Shown here piece by piece: positions 26,577 to 37,754 of a stretch of 64,000 bases of DNA. The translations under genes were made by a program, and so were the position numbers. Positions within the stretch are counted from its first letter, which is position 1; every line of letters begins with the position of its first letter. This DNA comes from Aerococcaceae bacterium DSM 111020. Its GTDB lineage: Bacteria; Bacillota; Bacilli; Lactobacillales; Aerococcaceae. The stretch is from the NCBI GenBank assembly GCA_015863185.1, contig JACBXP010000005.1:1-64000 (forward strand), in the 5' to 3' direction. The notes under the pieces were generated by a model. The model did no database searches, had not been told where the DNA came from, and saw nothing but the letters and a program-made list of their open reading frames with translations.

Positions 26577-27587
26577 ATGTCTCAGAAAGATTATACAACG
26601 ATTAATACGTTAATTGATGTTTATTCTGAATATTTGCTTACACCTACTGACTTTGAAGATTTATTGAATGCGAGCTCTAAGAGCGCTTTGATGGATGTTC
26701 TAGATGATACAGAATATCGCATTGAAGAAAATGATTTAGATGATGGAACAAAGATTGACCGGAAATTAATGGACTTGTTAATTCAAGTATATCGCTTTGC
26801 TTATGAGCGAAGTCCAGAAGCGCCGCTTGTTGATATCTTTGGCGCTCGCTATATGTATCACAATTTAAAAATATTATTAAAGGATGCTTTAATTGGAACG
26901 GAATTTGATTATTTAAGTATTCCGATTGGCCGCTTTAATTATGATCAACTGCAACATGTTGTCCAAACACGCGAATCGCGCAGCTTGCCACCAGAAATGA
27001 TTCATTGGATTAATGAAGTTCATGAGCAAGCGGATGATTATCATTCAACAGAAGCGATTGATATTGGTTTGGATATGGCGTATTTTGATCATTTGAAGCG
27101 CATCAGCGAAGATTATGGCAATGAGGATACAGAGGCCATCGTGCAAGCGATGATTGAATTTTACAATATCACCACAATTATTCGTGCCCAAAGACAAGAT
27201 CAAACACGCAGTTTTATGATTGAAGCTTATACTTCACAAGGTCTATTCACCTTAGATGAATACTTACAGATTGTTGAAACCAATGATTATACACGTTGGT
27301 TCAATGCCTTTAATGTATTGCCTTATCATAAGGGGCTGAGTGAACAAATTGACGCATTGAATGCGGGGGAATTGTCTATTGGTCAACTAGAAAAATTAAA
27401 AGATGATTATTTATATCTCTTTTTCCAAGAAAAAAGATTCCAATCAGAAGGTCCATTAAAGATTCTGGAATATATCTTTTATCGTGAACTGGAAGTAACC
27501 AATTTACGACTCGTCTTAGTAGGACGCGTAAATGGCTTATCTCAAGAACAAATAAAAGAAAGGATGCGTCCGATTAATGGCGAATAA
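26577..27587 (+). CDS. ntpC: V-type Na+-ATPase subunit NtpC (d-type rotor socket)
   Basis: 336 residues, all-helical, of the V-ATPase C/AC39 (d-subunit) family. It forms the socket joining the central axle to the K ring. Family-type segments are FGARYMYHNLKILLKDALIGT and the C-terminal RELEVTNLRLVLVGRVNG. It overlaps ntpG by 11 nt. Confidence 0.94.
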   Translation: MSQKDYTTINTLIDVYSEYLLTPTDFEDLLNASSKSALMDVLDDTEYRIEENDLDDGTKIDRKLMDLLIQVYRFAYERSPEAPLVDIFGARYMYHNLKILLKDALIGTEFDYLSIPIGRFNYDQLQHVVQTRESRSLPPEMIHWINEVHEQADDYHSTEAIDIGLDMAYFDHLKRISEDYGNEDTEAIVQAMIEFYNITTIIRAQRQDQTRSFMIEAYTSQGLFTLDEYLQIVETNDYTRWFNAFNVLPYHKGLSEQIDALNAGELSIGQLEKLKDDYLYLFFQEKRFQSEGPLKILEYIFYRELEVTNLRLVLVGRVNGLSQEQIKERMRPINGE

Positions 27588-27897
27588 ATACAAAATAGCA
27601 GTGGTCGGATTATCGGATGCCATTCTGCCATTTAAAATGTTAGGATTTGAAACGCATAGTGTCGTCAACGGCCAAGAAGCCGGAGAGATGCTCGACTTAT
27701 TAACGGAATCTGATGACTATGGCATTATTTATTTAACAGAAGATATGGCAGCTGAAATTCCTGAAACAATCCGACGCTATGATGCAGTGATGCGTCCCGC
27801 TGTAATTTTAATTCCAACACACAAAGAACAGTTAGGAATTGGCATGCAACGTATTCAAGAAAACGTAGAAAAAGCTGTGGGAGCAGACATTTTATAA
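27577..27897 (+). CDS. ntpG: V-type Na+-ATPase subunit NtpG (F-type axle subunit)
   Basis: 106 residues. It has the F-subunit fold with N-terminal KIAVVGLSDAILPFKMLGFE and a C-terminal helix IGMQRIQENVEKAVGADIL. It binds NtpD in the central shaft. ATG lies within the end of ntpC, so translation is probably coupled. Confidence 0.93.
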   Translation: MANKYKIAVVGLSDAILPFKMLGFETHSVVNGQEAGEMLDLLTESDDYGIIYLTEDMAAEIPETIRRYDAVMRPAVILIPTHKEQLGIGMQRIQENVEKAVGADIL

Positions 27898-27924
27898 TAA
27901 TAAACAAGAGAAGGAGGGGGACAT

Positions 27925-29706
27925 TTGAATCAAGGACAAGTTATTAAAGTATCAGGACCATTAATTGAAGCATCAGGGATGTCCGATGCACATGTTAGAG
28001 ATATGGTTAAGGTCGGCGATTTGCAATTGATTGGCGAAATTATTCAAATGCGCGATGATCGTGCATCCATTCAAGTTTATGAAGAAACATCAGGTATTGC
28101 GATTGGCGAACCCGTTATCTCAACTGGCGAACCACTATCAGTGGAATTGGGACCTGGTCTCATGTCACAAATGTTCGATGGAATTCAACGTCCATTAGCA
28201 AAGTATGAAGAAATTACTGGCACCGAATATTTAACACGAGGTGTCGAAGTACCTATCTTGGATGATTCAATCCAATGGCAATTTTATCCCCAAGTAGAAG
28301 TAGGGCAATCCGTTTCACAAGGGGATGTGATGGGATATGTTCCAGAAACACCCGTCGTTGATCACAAAATTATGGTGCCACATCGCATCGCAGGAGAAAT
28401 TAGCTGGATCGCTGAAGAAGGCAAATATACAATTAATGATGTCATCTATAAAGTGGAACAAGAAGATGGCACCGTCTTCGAAGGAACTATGGTTCAGAAA
28501 TGGCCAGTTCGTGAAGGACGGCCTTATCAGCGGAAATTAACACCAGAGAAACCATTAATTACGGGACAGCGTGTCATTGATACATTCTTCCCAGTAACAA
28601 AAGGTGGAGCGGCTGCTATTCCAGGACCATTTGGAGCCGGTAAAACAGTCATCCAGCATCAAATCGCAAAATATTCAGATGTGGATATTGTGGTTTATGT
28701 TGGTTGTGGTGAACGTGGAAATGAAATGACGGAAGTCTTGAATGAATTCCCACAATTAGAAGACCCGAATACGGGTGAATCATTGATGGCTCGAACCATT
28801 CTGATTGCGAATACATCCAATATGCCGGTGGCAGCGCGTGAAGCGTCGATTTATACGGGAATTTCGATTGCAGAATATTTCAGAGATATGGGTTATTCGG
28901 TTGCAATTATGGCAGACTCTACATCACGTTGGGCTGAAGCATTACGTGAAATGTCAGGACGACTGGAAGAAATGCCGGGTGACGAAGGATATCCTGCTTA
29001 TCTAGGCAGCCGTCTGGCAGAATATTATGAGCGTTCAGGACTGGTACAGCCTTTAGGTGAAGGACTCGATGTCGGATCGGTTACTGCTATTTCAGCGGTA
29101 TCACCACCGGGTGGAGATACGTCAGAACCTGTCACTCAAAACACCTTACGTGTGGTTAAAGTGTTCTGGGGATTAGACGCATCACTTTCACAACGTCGTC
29201 ACTTCCCAGCAGTAAACTGGTTAGAGTCGTACTCCTTGTATCTTGATGATATCGAAGGCCAAATCAGTCAACAATTTGACATTGATTGGACGACACATGT
29301 CACCAAAGCGATGAATATTCTTCAAAAAGAAAGTGAATTAGAAGAGATTGTGCAGTTAGTAGGGATTGAATCCTTATCTGAAAGAGACCGTATCACGATG
29401 AGTACAGCAAGAATGTTACGGGAAGACTATCTGCAACAAAATGCTTATGATGAAGTGGATACTTATACTTCATTTAAGAAACAAATCGCATTACTGACAA
29501 ATATTTTACACTTTGATGAACAAGCACGTGATACCTTCGAATTAGGAGCGACATTATCAGATATAATGTCTGGAACTACTGAGATTCGTGACCGTATTGC
29601 ACGAAGCAAATTTATCGAAGAAGAAAATATTGGCGAAATTAATGCATTGAAACGTGAAATTGATTTAACGATGCGCAATATACTACAAAGTGGAGGGGAG
29701 GGATAA
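27925..29706 (+). CDS. ntpA: V-type Na+-ATPase catalytic subunit NtpA
   Basis: 593 residues, the ATP-hydrolysing subunit. Walker A GPFGAGKT is at 234-241; the catalytic Glu is in [14 protein letters not shown], and Walker B-like [14 protein letters not shown] follows. The A-subunit-specific non-homologous insert (about 110-185) is present. TTG start with AAGGAGGGGG upstream. Its stop sits inside the ribosome binding site of ntpB. Confidence 0.98.
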   Translation: MNQGQVIKVSGPLIEASGMSDAHVRDMVKVGDLQLIGEIIQMRDDRASIQVYEETSGIAIGEPVISTGEPLSVELGPGLMSQMFDGIQRPLAKYEEITGTEYLTRGVEVPILDDSIQWQFYPQVEVGQSVSQGDVMGYVPETPVVDHKIMVPHRIAGEISWIAEEGKYTINDVIYKVEQEDGTVFEGTMVQKWPVREGRPYQRKLTPEKPLITGQRVIDTFFPVTKGGAAAIPGPFGAGKTVIQHQIAKYSDVDIVVYVGCGERGNEMTEVLNEFPQLEDPNTGESLMARTILIANTSNMPVAAREASIYTGISIAEYFRDMGYSVAIMADSTSRWAEALREMSGRLEEMPGDEGYPAYLGSRLAEYYERSGLVQPLGEGLDVGSVTAISAVSPPGGDTSEPVTQNTLRVVKVFWGLDASLSQRRHFPAVNWLESYSLYLDDIEGQISQQFDIDWTTHVTKAMNILQKESELEEIVQLVGIESLSERDRITMSTARMLREDYLQQNAYDEVDTYTSFKKQIALLTNILHFDEQARDTFELGATLSDIMSGTTEIRDRIARSKFIEEENIGEINALKREIDLTMRNILQSGGEG

Positions 29707-29707
29707 A

Positions 29708-31090
29708 ATGACAGAAATTAAAGAGTATCGTACATCCACTCAAGTTGAAGGTCCTTTGATGCTCGTTGAAGGCGTAACTGAAGCGCATTACAATGAGCTC
29801 GTGGAAATTGAACTGAAGTCTGGTGAACGCCGCCGAGGCCAAGTGCTTGAACTTGAAGGAGACACAGCGGTCGTTCAGTTATTTGAAGGATCACAAGGTA
29901 TTAATTTACGTGAGACGAAAGTTCGTTTTACGGGTAGACCACTCGCATTAGGTGTTTCCGAAGATATGATTGGTCGTGTCTTTGATGGCATGGGAAATGT
30001 GATTGATGAAGGCCCTGAATTGATTCCTGAAGATTATTTAGATATCGAAGGAGAAGCCTTGAATCCGGTATCGCGTGAATATCCGGACGAATTTATTCAA
30101 ACTGGAATCTCAACAATTGACCATTTGAATACATTGGTTCGTGGACAGAAATTACCAATCTTCTCTGCTTCCGGACTCCCGCATCAAGAATTAGCGGCCC
30201 AAATTGCTCGCCAAGCGACTGTATTGAATTCAGATGAAAATTTCGCGGTGGTCTTTGCGGCAATGGGAGTAACATTCGAAGAATCTCAATTCTTTGTGAA
30301 TGAGCTGAGAGAATCAGGTGCTTTAGATCGTTCTGTTCTCTATATGAACTTAGCGGACGATCCGTCTATTGAACGCTTAGCGACACCGAAGATTGCCTTA
30401 ACCACTGCAGAATATCTAGCCTTTGAAAAAGGCATGCATGTCTTGGTTATCATGACCGATATCACCAACTATTGTGAGGCATTGCGTGAAGTGTCTGCTG
30501 CTCGACGTGAAGTACCAGGTCGTCGTGGTTATCCAGGTTACCTTTATACCAACTTAGCGACACTTTATGAAAGAGCTGGAAGATTAGCAGATAAAGAGGG
30601 TTCAGTGACACAATTACCTATTTTGACGATGCCTGAAGAAGATATTACCCATCCTATTCCCGACTTAACGGGATATATTACGGAAGGACAAATTATCCTT
30701 TCCAGAGATCTCTATAATAGTGGGTATCGTCCACCGATTAATGTCTTGCCTAGTTTATCCCGACTGAAAGATGATGGAATCGGTGAAGGTAAGACCAGAG
30801 AAGACCATGCACCAACGATGAATCAGGTGTTCGCAGCTTATGCGGAAGGGAAAGAAGCGGTCGAATTATCTGCCGTACTGGGTGAATCGGCATTGTCTGA
30901 AACGGACCGTAAATATGTAGAGTTCGCGAACCGATTCGAATCAGAATGTGTCGATCAAGGATTCCATACCAATCGCACGATTTATGAATCGCTTGATTTA
31001 GCTTGGGAGTTATTAGATATCTTACCACGAACCGAATTGAAACGGATTCGTGATAATATGATCGATAAATATCTTCCGAATAAGGAGTGA
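29708..31090 (+). CDS. ntpB: V-type Na+-ATPase subunit NtpB
   Basis: 460 residues, the non-catalytic partner of NtpA at the nucleotide interface. The P-loop is replaced ([19 protein letters not shown]), as in all B subunits. ATG 29708 is preferred because GGAGGGGAGGG ends just before it; a GTG at 29690 would overlap ntpA by 17 nt without its own site. The stop TGA (31088-31090) lies between the Shine-Dalgarno and the start of ntpD. Confidence 0.97.
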   Translation: MTEIKEYRTSTQVEGPLMLVEGVTEAHYNELVEIELKSGERRRGQVLELEGDTAVVQLFEGSQGINLRETKVRFTGRPLALGVSEDMIGRVFDGMGNVIDEGPELIPEDYLDIEGEALNPVSREYPDEFIQTGISTIDHLNTLVRGQKLPIFSASGLPHQELAAQIARQATVLNSDENFAVVFAAMGVTFEESQFFVNELRESGALDRSVLYMNLADDPSIERLATPKIALTTAEYLAFEKGMHVLVIMTDITNYCEALREVSAARREVPGRRGYPGYLYTNLATLYERAGRLADKEGSVTQLPILTMPEEDITHPIPDLTGYITEGQIILSRDLYNSGYRPPINVLPSLSRLKDDGIGEGKTREDHAPTMNQVFAAYAEGKEAVELSAVLGESALSETDRKYVEFANRFESECVDQGFHTNRTIYESLDLAWELLDILPRTELKRIRDNMIDKYLPNKE

Positions 31091-31095
31091 TAGTT

Positions 31096-31722
31096 TTGGC
31101 AAAATTAAATGTCAAACCGACTCGTGGAGAATTAAGCAAATTACGTGACCGTCTTGCACTAGCAAGTCGCGGTCACAAATTATTAAAAGATAAGCAAGAT
31201 GAATTGATGCGTCAATTTATTTTATTGATCCGTGAAAACAATGAATTGCGTCAAAGAGTCGAAGAAAAACTCGTCGCCTCGATGCAAGAATTCACTTTGG
31301 CGAAGACATTAGAAACAGATCAAATCGTTCAAGAAATGTTTTCCGTCCCGACCAAAGAAGTGAATTTGTATATCGATCAAGAAACGATTATGAGTGTACC
31401 GGTGCCGCGTTTCCATATTGATATTGAAGATCAACATCAAAAATCAGATATGGAATATTCTTATCTCGCTTCGAATAGTGGGATGGATGATGCGATTGAA
31501 GCAACGGAAGCGTCGTTAAATGATTTATTGAAATTGGCAGAAATTGAAAAGACCTGTCAATTAATGGCCGATGAAATCGAAAAAACAAGACGCCGGGTCA
31601 ATGGCCTAGAATATCAAATCATTCCGAATCTCGAAGAGACCATTCATTTTATCGAAATGAAACTGGAAGAAAATGAGCGGGCTTCGATTACACGGATGAT
31701 GAAAGTAAAAGACATGAATTAA
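31096..31722 (+). CDS. ntpD: V-type Na+-ATPase subunit NtpD (central axle)
   Basis: 208 residues. Long N- and C-terminal helices form the antiparallel coiled-coil axle ([20 protein letters not shown] at the start, [10 protein letters not shown]-like [14 protein letters not shown] near the end). TTG 31096 with GGAG 8 nt upstream gives the usual family N-terminus; a GTG at 31087 would overlap the ribosome binding site. It is the last gene of the operon; the ntpH and ntpJ homologues of E. hirae are absent. Confidence 0.93.
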   Translation: MAKLNVKPTRGELSKLRDRLALASRGHKLLKDKQDELMRQFILLIRENNELRQRVEEKLVASMQEFTLAKTLETDQIVQEMFSVPTKEVNLYIDQETIMSVPVPRFHIDIEDQHQKSDMEYSYLASNSGMDDAIEATEASLNDLLKLAEIEKTCQLMADEIEKTRRRVNGLEYQIIPNLEETIHFIEMKLEENERASITRMMKVKDMN

Positions 31723-31743
31723 TGTATCAATCATTCACGCACT

Positions 31744-31797
31744 CCGAAAATAGGTATTCGTTGTTTAACGCCAAGCCTATTCTCGGGGTTTTTTTAT
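31744..31797 (+). terminator. ntp operon terminator
   Basis: CCGAAAATAGG (31744-31754) pairs with CCTATTCTCGG (31776-31786) with one mismatch, followed by GG and seven T. Confidence 0.75.
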
Positions 31798-32001
31798 GGT
31801 TTAAAATAACGACGCTATTTTCTAAGAATAAACAGAACAGAGAACACTTATTTGGGAGAGGAAAACGAACCAAAAGATGCCCACTTTCTGACTGCGGCGC
31901 ACCCATAGAGGAAGACAATAACGCACAAACATTAAAATAAAATGATAATTCACTGATTTTAAAGAGAATGAAGAAGATTCCTATTCTTTAAATAAAATGT
32001 G
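31798..32001. other. intergenic, no gene supported
   Basis: Between the ntp terminator and the gmk promoter. One open frame enters from the terminator side (31722-31940) but has no ribosome binding site and runs through the hairpin. Confidence 0.5.
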
Positions 32002-32010
32002 TGCTATGAT
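32002..32010 (+). promoter_or_regulatory. gmk extended -10 promoter
   Basis: TGCTATGAT, 61 nt before gmk; the -35 is poor. It probably drives the gmk-rpoZ pair. Confidence 0.5.
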
Positions 32011-32071
32011 AGTGTTCATCAGATGATTGGGCAAACATGTCCGATATTTTATTAATGAATGGAGCTAGAGA

Positions 32072-32713
32072 ATGACAAACCAAAGAGGATTATTGATTGT
32101 TTTATCTGGGCCTTCAGGCGTAGGAAAAGGGACTGTGCGCGCAGCCATATTTAACGAGAAAGATGTCGAATACGAATATTCGGTATCTGCGACAACACGT
32201 CAAATGCGCGAAGGTGAAGTCGATGGAAAAGATTATTATTTCGTGTCGCGTGAAGAGTTCGAAGCACTAATTGAACAAGATCAATTACTTGAGTATGCCG
32301 AATATGTCAATAATTATTATGGGACACCGATTAATAAAATCAATGAGACATTGGAAGCCGGCAAAGATGTCTTTTTAGAAATTGAAGTGCAAGGTGCCAT
32401 GAAAGTGCGCGAAAGAATGCCGGAAGGGATTTTTATTTTTCTAGCACCGCCAAATCTAGACGAACTTGAGGAACGAATTGTCAATCGGGGGACCGACTCT
32501 CGCGGCGTCATTGTTGAACGGATGCAGAAAGCTGTGGAAGAGATCAAGATGATGCAACATTATGATTATGTTGTCGTCAATGATGAAATCCCGAATGCTG
32601 TCAAGAAAATTAATGCAATCATCCAGAGCGAACATTTGAAAGTTGATCGCGTTGTTGATAAAATACAGTCACAGATTTATAATTATTTTCAGGAAGGAAT
32701 TAATCAGTTATGA
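32072..32713 (+). CDS. gmk: guanylate kinase
   Basis: 213 residues. It phosphorylates GMP to GDP with ATP. The P-loop [10 protein letters not shown] begins at residue 13. GMP-binding segments include [24 protein letters not shown] and the later ENFAEYA-like [18 protein letters not shown] follows GGAGCTAG. It overlaps rpoZ by ATGA, the conserved gmk-rpoZ pairing. Confidence 0.97.
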   Translation: MTNQRGLLIVLSGPSGVGKGTVRAAIFNEKDVEYEYSVSATTRQMREGEVDGKDYYFVSREEFEALIEQDQLLEYAEYVNNYYGTPINKINETLEAGKDVFLEIEVQGAMKVRERMPEGIFIFLAPPNLDELEERIVNRGTDSRGVIVERMQKAVEEIKMMQHYDYVVVNDEIPNAVKKINAIIQSEHLKVDRVVDKIQSQIYNYFQEGINQL

Positions 32714-32904
32714 TGTTATATCCGTCTATTGATAAATTAATTGATGAAGTACCTTCGTCATATAGTCTTATCATATTGGCAAGTGAACGAGCGCATGAAA
32801 TGAATGAATTCAAGAATTACCAATTGGAATCTTATGAGTCAGTGAAACCAGTAGGTAAAGCATTGGAAGAAATTATTTCAGGCGACTTAAAAATTAAAGA
32901 ATAA
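32710..32904 (+). CDS. rpoZ: DNA-directed RNA polymerase omega subunit
   Basis: 64 residues, with [29 protein letters not shown] and [19 protein letters not shown] matching the omega fold helices. It aids assembly and stability of RNA polymerase. The start could be ATG 32710 or 32713 (tandem ATGs). Its gene overlaps gmk and is followed by a terminator. Confidence 0.95.
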   Translation: MMLYPSIDKLIDEVPSSYSLIILASERAHEMNEFKNYQLESYESVKPVGKALEEIISGDLKIKE

Positions 32905-32910
32905 ACGATA

Positions 32911-32946
32911 AAACTACTATGATTAATAAACTCGTAGTAGTTTTTA
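32911..32946 (+). terminator. terminator after rpoZ
   Basis: AAACTACTA (32911-32919) pairs with TAGTAGTTT (32935-32943), 15-nt loop, then T. It partly separates gmk-rpoZ from priA. Confidence 0.75.
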
Positions 32947-32981
32947 ATATTTATGCAAATTCATGAGAAAGGAGCACGTTG

Positions 32982-35396
32982 ATGATAGCGCAAATCATTA
33001 TTGATATTCCCGCTGCTCAAGTGAATCGAACCTTTGATTATATTGTTCCGGAACCGATGCAAGCGGTCATCGAATTAGGGATGCGTGTTGAAGTTCCTTT
33101 TGGCCGCCGGCAACTCTTAGGTTTTGTGGTGGGGTTTTCTGATGAGAGTGATTTTTCAGGGAAATTAAAGCCCATCACGCGCCTGTTAGATTATCATAGT
33201 TTTTTGAATGCGGAATTGATTGAATTGAGCGATTATTTTTCCCAGAAATTACATGTCTTTCGCATTACCATGTTACAGGCGATGCTGCCAAGTCTTTTGC
33301 GGGTCAAATATCGCTCTGTATTTAATATTTTAGATGCTGCGCGTTTTCAATCTGCGACGTCGCTCCCTGTTCAAGAGGGCGGTTATGACAAAGAAGCCTT
33401 GGAAGAATTGCTTTCTGTTGACCAAATTAAATCATTATTGAATCATGAGATTATTCATTTAGATTATACCGTTGAAGATCAAAAGACGGTCAAAAAAGTC
33501 ACTTATATTTTTCCCATTCATTCGTTACAAGCCTATCAGGAGCTATCAACGACGATTCCTCAACGGAACAAGCGACAGCTCGCCATTATCGAAGGGCTAA
33601 TCCAGATGCTAGAAGCGGGACAAAGTGAGATGCCTTTGACAGAATTTGCTGAGAAGACCGATTCCACCGTCGCCAGTGTCCGTCAATACCAAGATAAAGG
33701 CTGGTTTGAACTGCAAGAAAAAGAAAAGTACCGGGATCCATTAAAGGATACCCATACCACTAAAACAGAACCCAAGTCGCTTTATCCGGACCAACTAATA
33801 GCGTTTGATGCGGTGGCACAAGCGATGAATCAGCATGAGGACACTGTCTTTCTCCTAGAAGGGGTCACTGGCAGTGGCAAGACTGAAGTGTATTTGCAAT
33901 TAATGGCACATGCCCAAACACAAGGGAAATCCGCTATTTTGTTGATACCTGAAATTGCCTTAACCCCCCAAATGGTAAGACAAGTTCAAGGACGCTTTCA
34001 AGAAGGGATTGCTGTCTTGCACTCTGGCCTCAGTGCAACCGAACGATATGATGAATGGCGCCGTATCTTAAAAGGAGAAGCGACAATCGTCGTCGGCGCC
34101 AGATCGAGTATCTTTGCACCGGTGAAAAATTTAGGACTGATTATTATCGATGAAGAACATGAAACGACTTATAAACAATCCGATAATCCCAGATATCATG
34201 CCAGAGATATTGCGAAATGGCGGAGCGAATACCATCAAGCGCCTTTGTTACTAGGGAGTGCGACTCCATCCTTAGAATCTCGCGCTCGAGCAGAAGTGGG
34301 TGCGTATCAACACTTGACCATGAGTGAACGGGCCAATCAGAGTGCACTTCCGCCCGTTGAGATCGTCGATATGACGACTCAGTTAGCACAGACGACAACC
34401 GATGAACTGTCTCCTCAATTGAAGGAAGCCATTCAAAAGCGCTTGGCTAAGAAAGAACAAGTGATTTTATTGTTGAATCGGCGCGGTTATGCGAATTATT
34501 TACTCTGCCGTGAATGTGGAAATGTGATACAATGCCCAAGATGTGATATTTCTTTAACTTATCACAAGCATGAACAACAGTTGAAGTGCCATTATTGTAA
34601 TTATTTTACTGCCGTACCCCAGCAATGTCCTTCCTGTGGAAGTCCGCATCTGCGTCAACAAGGTCTAGGCACACAAAAATTAACAGAAACTGTTCAAGCA
34701 TTATATCCAGAGGCAACGATTCTCAGAATGGATAATGATACCACCCGCAGAAAAGGACAACATGAGCAATTACTCAGCCGTTTTGCTTCAGGTGAGGCAG
34801 ATATTCTTATTGGAACTCAAATGATTGCGAAAGGACTTGACTTTGAAAATGTGACCTTAGTCGGGGTGGTCAATGCAGATACAGCATTGAATATTCCGGA
34901 TTTTAGAGCGAGTGAAAAGACCTTTCAATTATTAACCCAAGTGAGTGGTCGAGCCGGCCGGGGTGAATTACAAGGAGAAGTAATTATTCAAACGTATAAT
35001 CCCGATCATTATGCGATTCATTTAGCTAAAAATCATGATTATGAACAGTTTTTCTATTATGAGATGAAACGCCGCCATTTGGCGAATTATCCGCCATACT
35101 TTTTTACGACCTTAATCAATGTTCACAGTGAAAAACGCGCACGTGCTTATCAAAAAGTCTATGAAATTAAGGCGGAATTTAATACAATAGAAGAGGATCA
35201 ATCGGTTCTTGTATTGGGACCCAGTCAAGGGGGCATTGCGCGGATTAATAATGCTTACCATTTTCAACTATTAATTAAATATAAGAAACCAGAAATCATT
35301 CAAGATATCTTAGATAAAATATTAATCAAAGCACAAGAAGAAGCCAAAGATAAAGTGTATGTCTCGATTGACAATGAGCCACAGTATTTTATTTAA
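32982..35396 (+). CDS. priA: primosomal replication restart helicase PriA
   Basis: 804 residues. It reloads the replisome at stalled forks. The N-terminal DNA-binding domain (about 1-110) is followed by a winged-helix region, Walker A GVTGSGKT (294-301), DEEH and a zinc-binding insert with paired cysteines (LCRECGNVIQCPRCD and CHYCN...QCPSCG). The later motif is QVSGRAGRGE. ATG 32982 is 7 nt after AAAGGAG; an adjacent TTG at 32979 is less likely. Confidence 0.97.
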   Translation: MIAQIIIDIPAAQVNRTFDYIVPEPMQAVIELGMRVEVPFGRRQLLGFVVGFSDESDFSGKLKPITRLLDYHSFLNAELIELSDYFSQKLHVFRITMLQAMLPSLLRVKYRSVFNILDAARFQSATSLPVQEGGYDKEALEELLSVDQIKSLLNHEIIHLDYTVEDQKTVKKVTYIFPIHSLQAYQELSTTIPQRNKRQLAIIEGLIQMLEAGQSEMPLTEFAEKTDSTVASVRQYQDKGWFELQEKEKYRDPLKDTHTTKTEPKSLYPDQLIAFDAVAQAMNQHEDTVFLLEGVTGSGKTEVYLQLMAHAQTQGKSAILLIPEIALTPQMVRQVQGRFQEGIAVLHSGLSATERYDEWRRILKGEATIVVGARSSIFAPVKNLGLIIIDEEHETTYKQSDNPRYHARDIAKWRSEYHQAPLLLGSATPSLESRARAEVGAYQHLTMSERANQSALPPVEIVDMTTQLAQTTTDELSPQLKEAIQKRLAKKEQVILLLNRRGYANYLLCRECGNVIQCPRCDISLTYHKHEQQLKCHYCNYFTAVPQQCPSCGSPHLRQQGLGTQKLTETVQALYPEATILRMDNDTTRRKGQHEQLLSRFASGEADILIGTQMIAKGLDFENVTLVGVVNADTALNIPDFRASEKTFQLLTQVSGRAGRGELQGEVIIQTYNPDHYAIHLAKNHDYEQFFYYEMKRRHLANYPPYFFTTLINVHSEKRARAYQKVYEIKAEFNTIEEDQSVLVLGPSQGGIARINNAYHFQLLIKYKKPEIIQDILDKILIKAQEEAKDKVYVSIDNEPQYFI

Positions 35397-35419
35397 GTGC
35401 CATTTTGAGAGGAGATAAG

Positions 35420-36397
35420 ATGAAGAGAATAATTTTTATGGGAACGCCTGAATTTGCAAAGACAGTGTTGGAAGGGCTGATAGAGGACACGCAGTATGAA
35501 ATTGTTGCGGTGGTCACTCAACCTGATCGTCCAGTCGGCCGAAAACGTGTCTTAACTGCTTCTCCAGTAAAGGAATTAGCTTTACAACATGACATTCCTG
35601 TCCATCAACCTGAGAAATTATCCGGTTCAGAGACCGTTCAGACTTTAATAGATTTAGACGCGGACTTGATTGTCACGGCGGCTTACGGTCAATATGTGCC
35701 AACGAAATTAATCAATGCGCCTGAATTTAAAGCGATTAATGTGCATGCGTCTTTATTACCGAAGTATCGTGGGGGCGCGCCGATTCATTATGCGATTTGG
35801 AATAGCGATGATGAAACGGGTATTTCACTGATTTATATGACCAAAGAAATGGATGCCGGAGACATTATCGCTCAAGAGACGACGCCAATTTCAAGCACCG
35901 ATGATGTCGGTGACTTATTTGAGCGTCTCGCGGTGATGGGTCGTGATTTATTGTTAGAACAATTGCCACATATTTTCGCCGAAACGATTCAACCCTGGTC
36001 ACAGGATAAAGATCAAGTCACTTTCTCACCCACAATTTCCAGAGCCCAAGAACAGCTTCAATGGAATCAGACTGCTCAAGAAATTGACCAACATATCCGT
36101 GCCTTTAGACCATTTCCATCGACTTATACTTGGCTTGATGGTCAGCGGACCAAAATTATCCAAGGATATCCATTAGATCAAGCATCAACTATTGATCAAT
36201 TACCTGGGACCATCATTGAAGTCACGGATGATGCACTCATTGTCCAAGCGGGTCATGATACTGTATATTGTATTAAGGAATGGCAACCTGCTGGTAAGAA
36301 GGCGATGCCTATCAAAGCCTATTTAAATGGTGTGGATGGAGAAGAATTAATCGGTCAACGCTTCGAAGTAAAGGAATCACATGAAAATAAAAGCTAG
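35420..36397 (+). CDS. fmt: methionyl-tRNA formyltransferase
   Basis: 325 residues. It formylates initiator Met-tRNA using 10-formyl-THF. Motifs are MGTPEFAKTVLEGL, the catalytic INVHASLLPKYRGGAPIHYAI and the C-terminal tRNA-binding OB-like domain. ATG 35420 follows GAGGAG; an in-frame TTG at 35405 is rejected because it lies before that site. It overlaps rsmB by 17 nt. Confidence 0.97.
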   Translation: MKRIIFMGTPEFAKTVLEGLIEDTQYEIVAVVTQPDRPVGRKRVLTASPVKELALQHDIPVHQPEKLSGSETVQTLIDLDADLIVTAAYGQYVPTKLINAPEFKAINVHASLLPKYRGGAPIHYAIWNSDDETGISLIYMTKEMDAGDIIAQETTPISSTDDVGDLFERLAVMGRDLLLEQLPHIFAETIQPWSQDKDQVTFSPTISRAQEQLQWNQTAQEIDQHIRAFRPFPSTYTWLDGQRTKIIQGYPLDQASTIDQLPGTIIEVTDDALIVQAGHDTVYCIKEWQPAGKKAMPIKAYLNGVDGEELIGQRFEVKESHENKS

Positions 36398-37742
36398 AAG
36401 TACCAAGCAATTAAAGCATAATTTACGCTTCCAAGCCCTAATAATATTAGATAAAATTGAACATCAAGAAGGCTATTCCAATGTTCTCTTGAATGAATTT
36501 TTAACACGGTCAACCCTCTCTCAAAAAGACAATCAATTAATCGTACAAATTGTTTATGGCGTGATTCAACAACGCTACCGTCTGAATTACTATCTGGAAC
36601 CATTTATTGAAGGCAAGAAAATTGACCCTTGGATTATGACATTGTTAAGAATGTCCATCTATCAGATGACGGCCTTAGACCGCATTCCGAGTCATGCGAT
36701 TATTAATGAAGCGGTCAAGATTGCTAAAGTCAATGGACATCAAGGATTGGGTAATTTTGTGAATGCGATATTACGTTCCATCCAGCGCAAAGGTATTCGC
36801 AGCACCGAAGAGATTAAGGACAAGCATCAATTTTTATCCATTCATTACAGCATTGAACCATGGATTGTTGATTATTTATTCCAGATGCTAGGTGAGGATA
36901 AAACAGAGCGCGTTCTAGCCAGTTTATTGGAGAAACCAACGGTGACCGCTAGAATTAATCCCCTGTTGACTGATCGTGAAGAAGCAATGAGTCAATTACA
37001 AGAGGAAGGTTTTGCTGTCACAAAAGGGCATTTATCACCTTATGCGATTCGCAGTCAAAGTAGTAACCCCATTCATTCAACATTGTTTGCCGAGGGGAAG
37101 TTGACCATCCAAGATGAAGCATCAATGTTAGTGGCACCTTTAGGTCAATTGCAAGGCCATGAACGTGTTCTCGATGCCTGCAGTGCTCCTGGAGGGAAAG
37201 CGACACATATTGCGTCCTATCTCAGAGAAGGCCGGTTAGATGCCTTAGATATATCAGCCGATAAATTAAAGAAAGTGGCTGAACATGCCGAAAGAATGCA
37301 ATTAGATTCAATGATTCATATCCAACAAGCGGATGCCTCCACTTTCGAAGCAGAAGCTGGACAATATGATGTTATCTATGTGGATGCCCCTTGTTCTGGC
37401 TTAGGATTGATGCGTCGCAAACCAGAAATAAAATATACCAAGACACCAGAAGATTTAACGGCATTAAACCAGATACAATTAGCGATATTAGACAATCTCG
37501 CGCCGTATCTAAAAGAAAATGGTATCTTGATTTATAGCACGTGTACAATTACAATGGAAGAAAATGAAAATCTGTTGGATACTTTTATGACAGAACAAAC
37601 AGATTTCCTAAATAAACCCATTCGAGCAGAAGAAATAAGTGAATCAAATATCCTAACAGATGATGGTTATATTCGTGTTTGGCCAGATGACTTTGGCACC
37701 GATGGATTCTTTATCGCTCGATTGGAGAAGAAAGTGAGATAA
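36381..37742 (+). CDS. rsmB: 16S rRNA (cytosine-5) methyltransferase RsmB/Sun
   Basis: 453 residues. It methylates C967 (E. coli numbering) of 16S rRNA. It has an N-terminal NusB-like RNA-binding domain (about 1-140) and a C-terminal SAM methyltransferase with CSAPGGKATHIA, VDAPCSGLGLMRRKPEI (catalytic region) and YSTCTITMEENE (second Cys). ATG at 36381 lies within the end of fmt. Confidence 0.96.
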   Translation: MKIKARSTKQLKHNLRFQALIILDKIEHQEGYSNVLLNEFLTRSTLSQKDNQLIVQIVYGVIQQRYRLNYYLEPFIEGKKIDPWIMTLLRMSIYQMTALDRIPSHAIINEAVKIAKVNGHQGLGNFVNAILRSIQRKGIRSTEEIKDKHQFLSIHYSIEPWIVDYLFQMLGEDKTERVLASLLEKPTVTARINPLLTDREEAMSQLQEEGFAVTKGHLSPYAIRSQSSNPIHSTLFAEGKLTIQDEASMLVAPLGQLQGHERVLDACSAPGGKATHIASYLREGRLDALDISADKLKKVAEHAERMQLDSMIHIQQADASTFEAEAGQYDVIYVDAPCSGLGLMRRKPEIKYTKTPEDLTALNQIQLAILDNLAPYLKENGILIYSTCTITMEENENLLDTFMTEQTDFLNKPIRAEEISESNILTDDGYIRVWPDDFGTDGFFIARLEKKVR

Positions 37743-37754
37743 TGAGGTGACTCA

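Noticed and set aside
31722-31940. 72-codon frame after ntpD
   Set aside because: It passes through the ntp operon terminator and lacks a ribosome binding site.
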